Assembly: GCF_027942865.1 (NCBI RefSeq)
Contig: NC_134509.1
Location: 17,014,017-17,078,016 of the forward strand
DNA from: Odontesthes bonariensis
Taxonomy: Eukaryota; Chordata; Actinopteri; Atheriniformes; Atherinopsidae
DNA length: 64,000 bases
Reading direction: 5' to 3'
Shown: positions 33,164 to 46,025 of the stretch, piece by piece
Layout: every line of letters starts with the position of its first letter
How positions within the stretch are numbered: the stretch's first letter is position 1
The notes under the pieces: model-generated
What the model was told of the DNA's origin: nothing
The model's input: only the letters and a program-made list of their open reading frames with translations
The model's database searches: none
Translations under genes and position numbers: made by a program

Positions 33164-34094
33164 GTGAGTTTACCCTCTCGGCTATACATGGCTATATATA
33201 GTGGATGCTAACCTGTGTTATATAATCTTATGTATTACACACACAGAAACTTCATCATCGGTGTGTTCAATTCTTCACCGCATTCTAACAGGAAAATTGT
33301 GCACAGGTACACGGTGAAAATACTTCTATCGTGTGATTTCTACATTCATTTGTAATCTTTGCTCCAGAGACACATAAATGCAGTTAATGGTTGTGACCTG
33401 TAGACTTAAAGCGGTGCAGAATTTTACTCGGATGGGTTTACTGTATGCGAATGAAGCAAAAACTGCAGAACTGACTGAAAAAAGAGCAGTTACAGCTGAA
33501 TCCTTAGCTTGACTTTTTTTGCCAGAGAGGGGGTAAAATCGTCTGGGAAATGAAGGGATTTTGGATGGAGAGATGTGGTAATAGAAAAATGGAACGCGTG
33601 CACACACACACACGGAAGGAGATGTAGGCAGTAGTAACAATGTAGCATGTTCTCTCTGTCCTCTGCAGAAAAAAAAGACACTGCAGTATATCTCCCCCTC
33701 CCCAGTTTGCTGACCAATGATGTTTGGAGGTCAGAATCCCAGCTCTGCTTCTGCTGTCAGCTACTGACTCACAGCCTGTCCAAGAACGCAGTGGTTATTA
33801 CACCTCAGGAGAAGGGAGGGGCAAAAAATTAAAGGCAATGTATGTGCATTTTGATATCAGTCCCACGCTTGAAAGAGAATACAGAGCAAGGCAGCTTAGC
33901 ACTCCCCGCCAGAGTATAATCCGCACGGTTGACTCCATATGATCTGTTACAGAGCACAGTATTTGCCATTGTCTTAGATGCAGGGGGATAAGCGGTCAGA
34001 TTTAGCACCCCAGAGAGTTTAGCCGTCACAAAGAGGCCTCTCTCAGTAATTATTATCAGTTCACTGACACAATAGATATTTGTACTTTTTTCTT

Positions 34095-34120
34095 AAGTGT
34101 TAGGTAAGAACCTAACACTT
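34095..34120. repeat. Perfect 11-bp hairpin
   Basis: AAGTGTTAGGT, a four-base AAGA spacer, then ACCTAACACTT: an exact inverted repeat able to form a stem-loop or cruciform. No poly-T terminator or known element is associated. Confidence 0.8.
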
Positions 34121-35025
34121 GTAAAAACGAAGTAATCTTTAAAAAAAATCACTGCATCTTTTTTAATCAGACACGGTATGTGTTTTTTCCTCACTGACTG
34201 GGGCTCGCTAAGTGCTGACTCGGGTCTCTTCTCACTAGAAACGGCCCCTCGGGGTGACAGAACATCAATACTGGACCGGAATGAGCAACATGGATCTACT
34301 ACTGTGCTGTTCACTCTCTGCAGTGGAGCTTAGTGTAGTGCAAGGGAGGGTGGAAATTTGGTGTGTGTAAGGGTTACAGCTCAAAAATGGGCCGGATACA
34401 ATGTGGACCTTATTAGGGTTGCAATCTATTTGCCTTATGTAACTGAAGTTGTTTCAAATGAATCAACTCAACAGACCAGTGTGGCCAGAACCAGAAACCT
34501 TAATATTCACCTCTCAGTTTTAGCAATAGTCACATAAATAACACCTTGAAGATTTTAGAGTGATATGAATTGGAGAAGCAAGGAAATCTTTACAAAAAAG
34601 TTTTACAACTAAAATGGACATTGTAATTGTTTTATGATATTTTTTTCTAGGATGCATTATACACCATATCTTAATTAATAAGAGACTAAAGCCTGCATTC
34701 ATTGATTCTTTGATTCTTTGGCCACTTGTGGGTGTAAATAGAGATGGATATCACAATTACTAATTTGCTCATTTAAATCATTTTGATTACTTAAGATTAT
34801 AGTCCTTGTTTGACTTCCTAAGCTGCTGTAAGCGTTATTCATTCAAATCCTCTTCAATGAGTGTAACACTAGAAAGTATACTTCAGAACTTTGGTGTAAG
34901 CTTACAGGGGGCTTTGAACAGTATCACGTGGTATTATTGTCATACAGTTTCTCACTGTAAACAACTGGAGTGAACATCAGAAAAACAGATATCGAGTTTT
35001 GCAGTTTCCATTTTATGCTGACTTC

Positions 35026-35232
35026 GGGCAGCATGGTAGGGCTGTGTTTAGCTCCGTGGCCTCATGGTCCACCAACAAATCAAAGCCTGTTGGTGGAGTA
35101 TGGCCTATCCGTGTGAGCATGCTTTATCACCTGTCTCTCTGCGATGGTCCTGTCATAAACCAGCAGCCTGTCCAGGGTGTACTCTGCCTCTCGACCGTTG
35201 TCAGCTGGGACAGCCCTCAGCTCCCACCAAAA
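35026..35232 (+). mobile_element. tRNA-derived SINE, plus orientation, truncated
   Basis: Contains the consensus-like phrases GGCAGCATGGTAGGGCTG at the head and CAGCCTGTCCAGGGTGTACT followed by GTCAGCTGGGACAG near the tail. The same phrases occur in the longer copy at 60519-60848. The middle and the GGAT tail are missing. Confidence 0.6.
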
Positions 35233-36311
35233 CCTTCTGCAAAGTAAAACTGGCGTAACTAATGGATTAGTTTACATTCTACATATCTAGTAAGTACGCA
35301 AAACTGTTGCCAGTATTGTGGTGTAAATGTACACAAATTTATAAATGAACAGCACAATTTACTTCTCGACATACACAGTAATTCTAAAAGACAGTTTAAA
35401 AAAAAATAATGCAATAAATAGAGTACTATGCTGGCAAAGCTGCTAGCTGTAAATTACAGCAATTTTACAGTGAAAGGCTTTATAGTGTCGGTAAATGTAT
35501 GATGACACCGTGCTGTTTTCCATAGCACTTTATTTGCTCTATAAAAATGAATAGCAGAAATGATGAGTTATATATAGTATTTATTATGTCTTTTTCGCAA
35601 TCTTACACCTAAAGTCCTGTTTCCACCAAAAGTACCAGGCACTTAAATCCCCAGGAACTAAAGGATTCATTCAAATTCAGGTTTTCTTCATTTTCATCTC
35701 GGTCTACGTTTAATTGAAGATTGAGCAAAGCCAACTGAAAGGAAAAAGAATCTTCTCTTTTCTCTGCTGGAGTGCTGAAGCTAGATTGCTTTAGCTTCAT
35801 CAACTCAAAATCTGGCATTATTTCACCCTCATACAGTGCTATGCTAACACCTCATATTTCTCAGATGATCTCCTACTTATTCTTTCTCAAGCTCACTGAA
35901 CTGCCTCAGCTATTGCCATGCCCCGTCTCTTCCCGGCTGATTGAATCAAGTATGTATGACCAAGTCTGAAGGATGGATTCAATTGGACAAACTAACTTGA
36001 AGAGATCTTATAGTGTAGATTAAACATGCAATGATTGAGACAGAAAATATAGAAATACTGTAAGGTACTCGGAGATCACATTCAGTGACGCAAACTCCAC
36101 ACCGACTGGACAGGTACTGTTAAAAGTTTTTTAAAAAAACTGCCTTCAGGCCAGGGTCACTTTGGGAAGTAAAATATTTTTGTAAGGAGGTACTTTGTTT
36201 AGCCACTGGCTTTGGCGAAGGTCCAAAAGGGAAAGGTTTCTGTTATTAAAACGCAGCCAAACTAAGCTGTCAACTGTTTGGAGTGATTTGTTTCAAGCAC
36301 TGTGATAAGCA

Positions 36312-36423
36312 TACACTGGAAAAAAAATCCATTGGCAGATTTTTTTTGCTTATTTCAAGCAAAAACGTCTCGTATTTGTTGGTTTTTTTTACTTATATTT
36401 GGAGGGGCATTTTTTCCAGTGTA
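36312..36423. mobile_element. 112-bp palindromic MITE
   Basis: Starts TACACTGGAAAAAA and ends with its exact 14-base reverse complement. The terminal TA is consistent with a TA target site, hence Tc1/mariner-type mobilisation. The interior contains a small hairpin (GCTTATTTCAAGC). Elements with ACACTGGAAAAA ends are frequent in fish genomes. Confidence 0.75.
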
Positions 36424-37299
36424 GAATTACTCATTGTAGCAGCTTCGATAAGTTGTTCAAAAAGTAATCATGTAGATTAATTTTGCAAGTGAGTTTACCC
36501 ATGTACATCTGAGTACTCTCATAATCAGACTGCAAACACTCACGATGATATCAACTAAATGCCTGTCTTGAGAGAGCTATAGTGAGTGAGTTGACAGTGT
36601 TGTAATATTTGCTTGTTGTACAGAAAGCAATGTGAAAGCTGAGGTGTTCTCCCAGAGTGAGATTACACATTACTTACAACAGCCTGAGTGCAAAGACAGC
36701 AGGTAGAGCTTTGCGCCAACGGGTTCATTTTTAGCTGCAACAATATGGCAGAACAAGCAACAGCCCAGTCTGTGAGTTGTGGTTAACAGATGGGACTGAA
36801 TGCCTTCTTGTTTAAAAAAGAGAACCAAGGGAATAGAGTGAGTGATGAGCAGTGGTGGTTCTTTTTTACTTGCAAATAATGTAGTATAATTAATGAGTGT
36901 TTTCACCATTTTTTTAAATCATTTTTGAAGCATTTTTCTGTGGTTCACTCCCCTGTAATAAGTTCATCCCTCTTTAGCTAAATGTGCAAATATTTCTCGA
37001 GGTCATGTGGTTAAAACCGATTTAGTAGATTGGGTCTCTTGATGTCGCAGAGCAGAGCTGCTACCAAAAAAGGAATAGGAAATTCAGAGGTCACGTTCCT
37101 CATACAAAATACTTGGGACAGTGCCCTGCCCTTAAGGCAAGAGTGCAAGAACAGGCAGAGGACACCAAAACTTAAAATAAACTGTAAGTGTGATGAATGT
37201 GACCATTTCCGAGCTGTTTTCACTGTCAATCATCCGACATGTGTATATCCTGTTTTGACATGAACAACCTTTCCCTCCTGTCATTTCTTTTGCTAATTG

Positions 37300-37615
37300 A
37301 ATCCCTCTATAGAGACTCAGAACATTTAGACGTGCGATGTCTTCATTTACATTTCCAAAGCCATAGAAACCTGTGCACAGCTGTGTATGCTTACTGTTGC
37401 GTGTTTGGTCTGTATTAATCTCCTCCAGTTGGCTCCTAATGAATGCCCCTGCTCTCCCCTCTGGAAATGCATGGATTAATTGAGCTATTACTTGATTAGA
37501 GGCCCATGAAGAAGCTGAGAATCTATAAAAAGGATTTACAGCTGATAAATCCCATAAATCAAGGATGGAATTCTGAAGTGCATTTCTTTTTCTGCCATAT
37601 ATAATTTCCACTTAC
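37300..37615. other. Possible conserved non-coding element
   Basis: A high-complexity stretch in otherwise low-complexity intergenic DNA, with homeodomain-type words (ATTAATTGAG, GATTAGAG) and a TATAAAAAGG/ATAAATC cluster. Long frames on both strands lack domains. It resembles an enhancer-like conserved element, but only cross-species alignment could show this. Confidence 0.2.
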
Positions 37616-39878
37616 AGAAGTATTAGTAGGTAGGTGAAGTAGAAAGCTAATGAGGCTGCTGACTGTGCCAACCCCACAGGGTTTTTACACTTTTGATATG
37701 GATTATTACAACCATTACTGTGCATTAATAGAAGAACAAAAGTGCAAGCAGAGATGAGCCAAATCAGAATTACAAAGATCAGCTTTTAAACTCCAGCCAA
37801 TTAGGTTTAGACAGGAATTGTTGCTCAGAATTGCAAGAAAATGAATTAAAGTTGTTAGTTTCATCATAAGTAGGACTCTAAAAGCACACAACCTAAATGT
37901 AATTTAGTAAACATTGGAATAGACATTTTTAATGATGACATTTTGCTATATTTCTGAATTCCTCCTTTGGTTTTCCCATCCTGTATATTGCACATGCTGC
38001 TTCTCTTTTTACCTGCTCCAACAGCTGAGCAGAGCACAGCTATCATCCTATTAGCATTATGAATAGATATTTAACCTGACCGAGAAATAGCTACATTGGT
38101 CAAAAATGTTGCCTGCTTGTTGTTTCACTATAAAGCCTAAAAAATGCTACACTTGCTACACTCTTCTTACTTTGTTACCTACAGAGATGCACCTTACGTT
38201 TTTGATACAGCAGCTCGTTAAAGTTCAACATTCCAGTGCATTTGCTACATTAAGTGGTTGGCGTTAGGAGTTAAAAGCACATTGATGGGGTTAGAATTAA
38301 GGAATGCATAGTCATCTCACAATTTACAACCATGGACTGTGACATTACTACAGTACGCTTTAGACAAGTGGACAGACATACCTATTACACATCACCAACC
38401 CTCCAAACTCTTGACTCATACTCTAAACTATCATTATGTCAGGAGGAAGTTAAAGTATGTCAGAGTATCTCAAACCTACCATCTATTGCATATTATACAA
38501 ATAGTTTTGATTTGGCTGTTGTTGTTTTCAAGTGGTAATATTTGCCAGGGTTGATGTCAAAGCCTTTTCTCAGCTCATTTCCCACCTAATTTAGGGAATA
38601 ATTGGCCAAAAACCAAAAAATAATAATAATTTGAGAAAAACATAAAGGAAATTAAATAGTTGAATAGATTAATGGAAGAAATGGCCTAAACGATAGTTAT
38701 CTATAAAAGGGCTGCAGGATACCACAGCATAAATGACCAATGACTGTTGATGGCCAGGAAATCTACAAATCATACTTCTGAAAATGAGAGAATTTTTATC
38801 ACCATACTCTGTGTGATATCTATTCAACAGTATTCGACAAATCCTTCATGTAGATTTGAAAAAGAACATGATATAACACAGTAACCCTGCCCTTTTGAAA
38901 ATGAGCAAATTATAAACTTATTCCCTTTTTTAATAACGTTGTCATGCCTTAGACTGGAGAAACCTTTATCTAATGTTTTTATGAGCTAATTATTCCCTCC
39001 ACGCTCGATGACAGATACCTTTATTACAGTTATTTGAGTTCCATCAACCGTTATTTGGCTAATTCCTCACCAAACCGTGTTCTCAATGCTTTGATAAATC
39101 CAAGGTTATGTTAAACCAGCATTTGATCATTTCTTAAACAGTTTTTTGAAAAATGCCCGCCTCTAACATGCACATTTTCAGCTCCTGCTTTACGAGGGGC
39201 ACACTGGCAGACACTGCATCAGCAAGCAACCATTAAACATTTCATCAGCCACAACACCCCTTATCAATCCACTCAGAACTCACGCAGGAGAGGGCTGGTG
39301 TAACCACAGTGAAGGGTACTGAGGAGAATGAAGAGCAGAGTAATATTAGAAACGTATTCCAGAGAGACTACTTGGAACACACATGTGGGAAACATGAAGA
39401 GGTAGCTAAATTGCATAAGGAGCACAATCTACTCTGCCTTCCTTTCATTACCTGATAAGGCGGAGAAACGTGGATGTGGATGTGAGGTCCAAGAGTCAGA
39501 TTAGGTTGATCCAAAGTCAGAGCGGTGTAGCAACAGATTACATCGAATGGTCTGACAATGACCCCAGAAATGATAACCTTCTGGCACAGCATGTCCAGCA
39601 TGTCCAGCCTGAGTCCCAGATTAATTGTAGCCATCAATCAAATCAATCACATATTTGAATCTCTCTGTATGGCACTTAGGTCATTGTTTGTTGTTTTCAG
39701 ATGTACTCTGTTTGTTGCTGTGACAATGGTACTTTAAGTCTAATGTGTGATGTATCATGCAAAACATGCCCACAATGAAAAATGTGAACAATATTTCCAT
39801 TTTCATCAGCAAGCTAACATTTGTTCATAAGCACTGAGTACAAAGTACAGCTAAGCCTGACGGACATTAGCTTCGGTG
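37616..39878. other. Intergenic stretch without recognised features
   Basis: AT-rich, with no gene, RNA or defined repeat visible. Confidence 0.5.
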
Positions 39879-39882
39879 TTAA

Positions 39883-40482
39883 AGCTGCAGTCTGCAACTC
39901 TTTTTCAAGCATAATGCCTGGAACTGTCCGGGGATTCTGAAAGTAGTACGTTAAATACCCCAATACAAAAAAAAATGAGTTGTCTAGGTCCCCTATATGT
40001 CCCGCTAGGTCCCTCCAAAGCCAGCAGGTTTGTTTACAAAATTGCAGACCGGACCGGTAAGAGGTAACCAATCAGGTTACGAGCTGGGCTCTGCTGCCTG
40101 TCAATCACCGATTGTGCACGCGCGATACAAGGTAGGCTCGTCCCCACGCTTATTTATCTACACTATTGAACTTCATTACGGGCTAGTCTACTTACTGTGT
40201 CTTCCATGATCGCAAATGACAGGTGAGTTGATGAATGAGGAGTCGTGTACGCGCATCTGGCGTGCACGTAGACGTGCACGAGTTCTCATGTGTTTTGATG
40301 GGGCGGGACAGGAAGTTGAATAACTTTTTATTTTTCAGTTAAAAAATAAGCATTTCTTGCATTTTGCGACTACGGAGGTCACCGTTTTCAACTTCAAGCG
40401 TTCTGATAGATCATGTAAACTCTTAAAATGCCAAAAAGTAGGACTTTACGTATGACAACAACAAATCCTGCAGACTGCAGCT
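39883..40482. mobile_element. TTAA-flanked MITE
   Basis: TTAA at 39879-39882 and 40483-40486 flanks a 600-bp element with perfect 14-base inverted ends AGCTGCAGTCTGCA. It is non-coding and carries several CpG-bearing GTGCACG/CGTGCACG words near 40240-40290. The TTAA duplication points to Kolobok or piggyBac mobilisation. Confidence 0.85.
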
Positions 40483-40486
40483 TTAA

Positions 40487-43400
40487 ACAGGTCTTTTATT
40501 CATTTTTTCTTCTGAGATGCAAAATTTACAATCTAACAAGCGGCTGTTGGCCATTTAACTTTGACCTGAGATCACCCACATTGTTTCACCATGGATTCCT
40601 CTTCCAATTTTAAAAGCAATTGGTTCAATATTTGTTGAGATAAGTCCGGCACAAAGTGGGAACTATTGACAAACCATCAGACTGTCAGACCCACAGTGTT
40701 ATCAACAGACCCGTGGCAAAGAGCCTGTTGACTCTTTTAGAAAAGCTAAATAAGGCTACAGAATATATGACACATTTAGGATTATCCCGATTTTTTTTTT
40801 TTTTTTTACTGTGGCTGTGAAGACGACATTTATGATGGTGTAACACGGTTAATTCAATACATCAGAAACTAATTTTGTTTTGTGAAATCCAAACCATACC
40901 GTATTTTAGTTAAGTCAAAGTTTAGTCGAAGCATAACACCAGGGAGGGGCAGTGTTGAGGAGGCAATTCTTATACCTCGAAGATATTCACAATAAAATGT
41001 TGGGTTACATCTTTTCATAAAGCTTACCATTTAGTTATTTAACAACTGCATGATCCCTTTCCATTAACAGCATTGAATGAATTTCACTGGTACGCAGAGC
41101 CATTGAGTCAAAATGTGTTCAAGTGAGTGTCATGCCCCTGTTTAGCTTCACACACAAAATTACAGGAGGGAAATATGTGGGCAGTAATCAGCACCATTGT
41201 GCCCTGCTGCTGCGACTGAAATGTTTGTTCATTATCAAACGACAGCTTCTGTTGGAGCGAGCAGACCACAGTACTCTTACAACAAACAGTAGAAAAAAAA
41301 CCCTTTTTCCTTATTTTGTTTGTCTGCACCTGGACACATAACTTTACTCATTTATTGACGTAAAGTAGAGAATGATAACTTTAAAGAACAGTCAAAACAA
41401 TATGTTAGAATAGCCTAGAAATATCTGTGGTGCTGCGGGTGATATTGATCTGTGGCTCTGTCACTGCCACAGTACACACAGTCATTGGATCGCTTGTTAC
41501 TCTGGAAAATATTGATGAGTGAACTTTTAAAGTTTATGCAATCAGCTCAGTCAGACCAAAACAGAGCCTGTTGGTAACACCATCTCCATCTTTGTAGATA
41601 ATTAAACCAGCGAGTCATACGATTAGGTTTTAACTTTCTGCTCCGAGTCTCAACCTACCAAACATTCTTAGCACAACTGGATCACTGGTAATTGCAATAT
41701 GTTAAAAAAGAAGGTGTTCTAAATGTATGTTTCCTTATAACACAACACAGCTTTAACAACTATAACATGCATTGTCATGCAGTTGAGATTCTCAGGAGGT
41801 CATCCTTTTGACAAAGAGAGTAAATGACGATGTCATCGTGTCTACGTTAAAATTTTGCCTTTGACTTTTATTTCACTTCTCTGTTTGTCCACCTCACAGG
41901 GTCATCTGTTACTCTGTTATCCTTCAACGTCTTCCACCTGCCATTTTTCTCTTTTCTGTTTTGTCATCGTTTCCTCAACATCTGTCATAACAGTGCAGGA
42001 CCAGCTCTTCATAAGCAGTTTTTTCATGGGTGACACTGGCGTCCTCACAGGACAACACTGACTTCTTTGATTGATGCAGTAGAGCAGCAGGTCCTAAGAC
42101 ATTGTTGTGGGAACCGAATGAGAGACGGCTGCTTGACAACATTGGTGTCCTCCTCTCTTTTTATCTGTATAAAGTGGAAATTGACTCCAGACAAAGTAAA
42201 AGAAATGTAAAGATTTCATTGGTCAAAAACAAATGGAAATCAAAACAGAAGAAAACAAAGCAACAATGACAGGAAACAGGAGATATAAAACTGAAATAAT
42301 TGCTAAATGCTAAGCTGAGAGGTGCTGTCAGATCCAACATCAGCAGCCTCTCACAGATTTGCGTAGACATTTCACCTGGTAAGCTCTTAGACATCAAAGC
42401 ATGTCTCGAATGGAAGTGGGAGTACCATGAAGTCATTGCCTGACAATGTCCTCCTGTACTCAAATGCCACCCACGCATTCAGCACCACTGTGCTACTTTA
42501 ACATTGGCCAGATGAGTGGACCTCAGTATCAGCTGTTCCAAATGTGGATCTCTTTGGATAGCATCAGTGGAAAGATGTGACAGAGTGCTACTGCTAAGAT
42601 AAAAGAGTTATTTTCTCACAAGATCCATGTGGCAGGCTCCTGTCCTTTATAGTGGGCTATTCTAGGAGTGTGCTTTGATAGGGCTTGGCCGTTAGATAAT
42701 TGCAGGTATGAAGTGGATGCCACCCAGGGAAATATTGCTGCATTATTACACCTGGATTAAGGTTTAGAAACAGATGCTCCGTGTGAACTGTAATGTTGTC
42801 ACGTTAGTACCAGGGTCAGATTCAGTATATATCTTGTATCCAAGGACGGCTTTCAGCTTGTCAACACTTGACTCCACTATATGAATGATGTACAATGGTG
42901 TACGCCTCTGCTATAAATGCTTCCAGCTCATTCTTGACTCTCAGAGGAGATTCCTGTGACTATACGTAGTTCCATCGTCCAGGAGGCCTGGTTATTTTCC
43001 CTGTAAAGTTCATACACGTGGTCCTGTGCTCTGCTCTCTGTATGTCTGCGCCGGTATTACCCATGGATCTCTGCATATCAGACACAACATAACATCATCA
43101 TCTGCCCTGGCTCTCAAAATGCATGGCCGATAGTACGTCTGTAGATAACATGCCATCTATAAAAAGGCATACTCTTGACAACATTCAGTAAGGGCCGTGT
43201 ATTCTGCCTCGTAAGAACTGGTGATAAAAAGACCATGCACATGCATGAATACGTGCACATCCACAAAAACATGTATGCACACGTACACGCTCATAGATGT
43301 GGTCTCGCTGACACCTCACAAAGGTCAACTATCAATAACGGTCTAAATTCGTACACCTCTAATGTTGACAGAGGAAAGGGCTCTGTGTGGCTACGCTATC

Positions 43401-44623
43401 AAGAATTTACCACTGTGGCTTTGAACACTGTCGAATGGACCTTTGTAGTTGATGTCATTGTTATGTATATGTAAAATGACACAATAATTAACCACAGCAA
43501 GAATTTTCAACAGCTTGCAGTATTAAACAGCAGTGCATGGCCATTAATTTACACTACACTAAGTCAACTGACTTTAAATTAATTGAATTAATTGATTAAT
43601 TTGATGTAAGCCACATACTGCATATAAAAATATGGCCCATCCTTAAATACAGTTCATGATTTAAACATCATAAACCTTTAATCACCAGTCTGAAAGCGCT
43701 GCACTATTCCTTAGCGCATTCAATGTGACAGTAGATGATACACAGTTGTAGTAGAAATGGCTGTATTTGTTAGATATTTACAAAAGACAGCATGTGATGC
43801 TGACAGGCTGTTTTATCAGAGTATCGCAGTCAATATTTAGGCTATGTGTGTGATTTTGTATGAACTCACCAGACCATTTCAAACTGCCATTTCTTATTTA
43901 TGAGAAACAGCCTGCTTGCTTGCACTTTCAAAATACATTACACTCACTCTAAGTCTGTATATTTATGTCTCTGATGTTGCACTGAGACTTTGCATCAGAA
44001 AAAAAGTAAATAGATGGCAGGCAAAGAGATGGTTAAACAAGGCATGTAATGGATCATAATAGATTTAATCTCATAAGAAATGAATGTGCTATATGTATAA
44101 AGATGATGTTTTCTGGGATCACTATTGAAAACCTCGCCTTGACTATAAGGCACTGGGTCCAGACTGTAAAAAGACTGTAAATAATTCAATATTTACAGTA
44201 TACGCAGGAGGACAATTCCACAGTTCAACCATCAAAAATCAAGATAAGGGTAAGCTGGTTTGCTTAATGAAAACTAAATGAAATCAAATAGAGTTTTATT
44301 GTAGGGCAACACTCAAAGAGACTAACACTTCCTTCAGATTTGGCATTCACCCAGCGAGGGCCGCTGACCCAAAGCAAAAAAGTCAGATTCACTTGAAACA
44401 AAGTGTGGTAAACCAGCACCATATCAGTATTAATATGAATTCGTCACATTTGAAGACTTCCACATCATGAAAATTAGCACTCCTAGTGTTAACACTGCAA
44501 CATTGCTCTGAAGATTCATCACAGGAATTGATACTTTCCAGAAACCCATCCACATATTTGAGTTGTTGGATACAGAACTTGACACCTTATTCTCCTACAA
44601 AGTCTACACTGCAGAATAGACTC
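40487..44623. other. Intergenic stretch without recognised genes
   Basis: About 4.1 kb with no supported gene. It contains homopolymer runs (T tract at about 40792-40807) and no element I can bound. Confidence 0.5.
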
Positions 44624-44880
44624 ATTCATTGATTCGCTACACCTGTTTTTATCCTGTTCAGGGTTGCATGGGGCTGGAGCCTATCCCAGGTGCTAAAGGG
44701 TGAGAGGCACGATAGAAGGCCAGTTTGGAATCGCCAGTTAACCTAACATCCACATCTATAAAATGAGGAAAGAAAGTGACTCACAGGCACAGTGACAGCA
44801 CGCAAAATTCCACACAAACATACCCTAACTGGGGTTCAACCCAAGAACTGTGTGGGCGACAGTGCTGCTAACCCTTGCAA
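44624..44880 (-). mobile_element. tRNA-derived SINE, minus orientation
   Basis: Shows in reverse order the phrases of the 60519-60848 SINE: a CATGGGGCTGGAGCCTATCC tail region first, then CCAGTTAACCTAACAT, then CACACAAACATACCC, and finally GGGGTTCAACCC (a box B-like word) and GCGACAGTGCTGCTAACCC (the head). Confidence 0.65.
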
Positions 44881-45444
44881 CAAAAATAACTTTCAAGCAT
44901 CACTGTTAACAAACAAAATATTTAGAGCATGTACTTGAAAATAATCATTGTTTCACCTAAATTCCAAACTGCCAAGTTGGCCCCTGTTCAGCTGTAGCTT
45001 ACATTCTTCTTCACCTAACTGGGTAATGTGTAAAAAAAAACATGCTTTTGTACTTTTGCTCCTGGTAATGGTTTGTCCCAATTCTTACAAGGATTCTGCA
45101 AAACTTTCACCTATAAATTGGGGTTAAGGGGTTAACTTAGCTGTCATTGAACAATAGCTCAACACCTCTTTTGAAATATGACACTACATGATGTGCTGCC
45201 AGGGAATAACTCATAAAGGTGATGAGAGATACCTCTTGCCCAGCATGAGATATCTCTTGTTAGAATTTTTTGAGCCTGTTCAAAAAGGTAGACACAGTCT
45301 ATAGCCTCCCAAAAACAATCAGCACTTCATATATGAGGTCAGCCCTTGTGTTTTCCTGCTGCAAACAGAAGACAAAGTGGCACTTTCCTGTTAGTGAGCT
45401 GTACACAGGCCCGTGGCCCTGCAAGCACTGATTGAACCGCGGCC

Positions 45445-45458
45445 GTTGCCATGGTGAC
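45445..45458. promoter_or_regulatory. RFX X-box next to CCAAT box
   Basis: GTTGCCATGGTGAC matches the palindromic RFX X-box (GTNRCC-N-RGYAAC, read on the minus strand). CCAAT follows eight bases later at 45467-45471, the RFX plus NF-Y arrangement used at many CpG promoters. Confidence 0.5.
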
Positions 45459-45512
45459 ACGGCGACCCAATGAGAAGCTCGCGGTCGTCGGTTGCTGAAT
45501 GAAAATAACAGA

Positions 45513-45522
45513 GGCCATTTTG
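45513..45522 (-). promoter_or_regulatory. YY1-type site
   Basis: The minus strand reads CAAAATGGCC, a match to the YY1 core AANATGGC. Such sites often mark the transcription start of CpG promoters, so the start may lie close downstream. Confidence 0.45.
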
Positions 45523-45739
45523 CGCACGAAGTCACGGCATCATTCACTAATAACAAAACGGAAACGGAAGATTCTGTCCATTTCTGGACTGACGCGACGG
45601 CTGTAGGCGCGACAGGGTCGGGACAGCGGTGCGACTGCCGCATGTAGTCAGGGAAGGCATGCGGTGTAATTGTGCCGCCGCGCCGTCTTCTGGTTGGAGG
45701 CTTGTCTCGTGAAAAAAAAAAAAAAAAAAAGCGCTTAGG

Positions 45740-46025
45740 ACAGCTTCACCGCATTGCTATCCCAGGCCCAGTGACCCCTCCGGGAGAGGGAGCTACCTTT
45801 ACTTAGCTCACCGACACCGGCGACATCCATGCGCGTGGAAAAAACAGGTGTACGGTTTCATCTCACGGACGCCCCAGTAGCTGCCCGAGCCGCTTTAGCT
45901 CGCTGGGTGTGTGTTACACCCTGCACAATTTGAAGTGAGAACTCCGGCCGTTTCACATGGAGGAGGCTGATATCTTCTGGCGATATCTTGCAGAATTTGT
46001 GGAGTGAGGCGACAGTCGTTTTAAG
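45740..46025 (+). other. sorbs2: Probable non-coding first exon of sorbs2
   Basis: Ends at 46025 in a donor (TTTTAAG|GTAAATA). Its 5' limit is unknown. Two short upstream frames are present (ATG 45829, 34 codons; ATG 45957, 14 codons), both closed before the donor, so no main coding sequence starts here. Splicing to the strong acceptor before 51324 would make a normal 5' UTR. Confidence 0.45.

Noticed and set aside
37132..37611. 159-codon minus-strand frame
   Set aside because: No recognisable domain and no clear splice signals; the underlying DNA is better viewed as possible conserved non-coding sequence.
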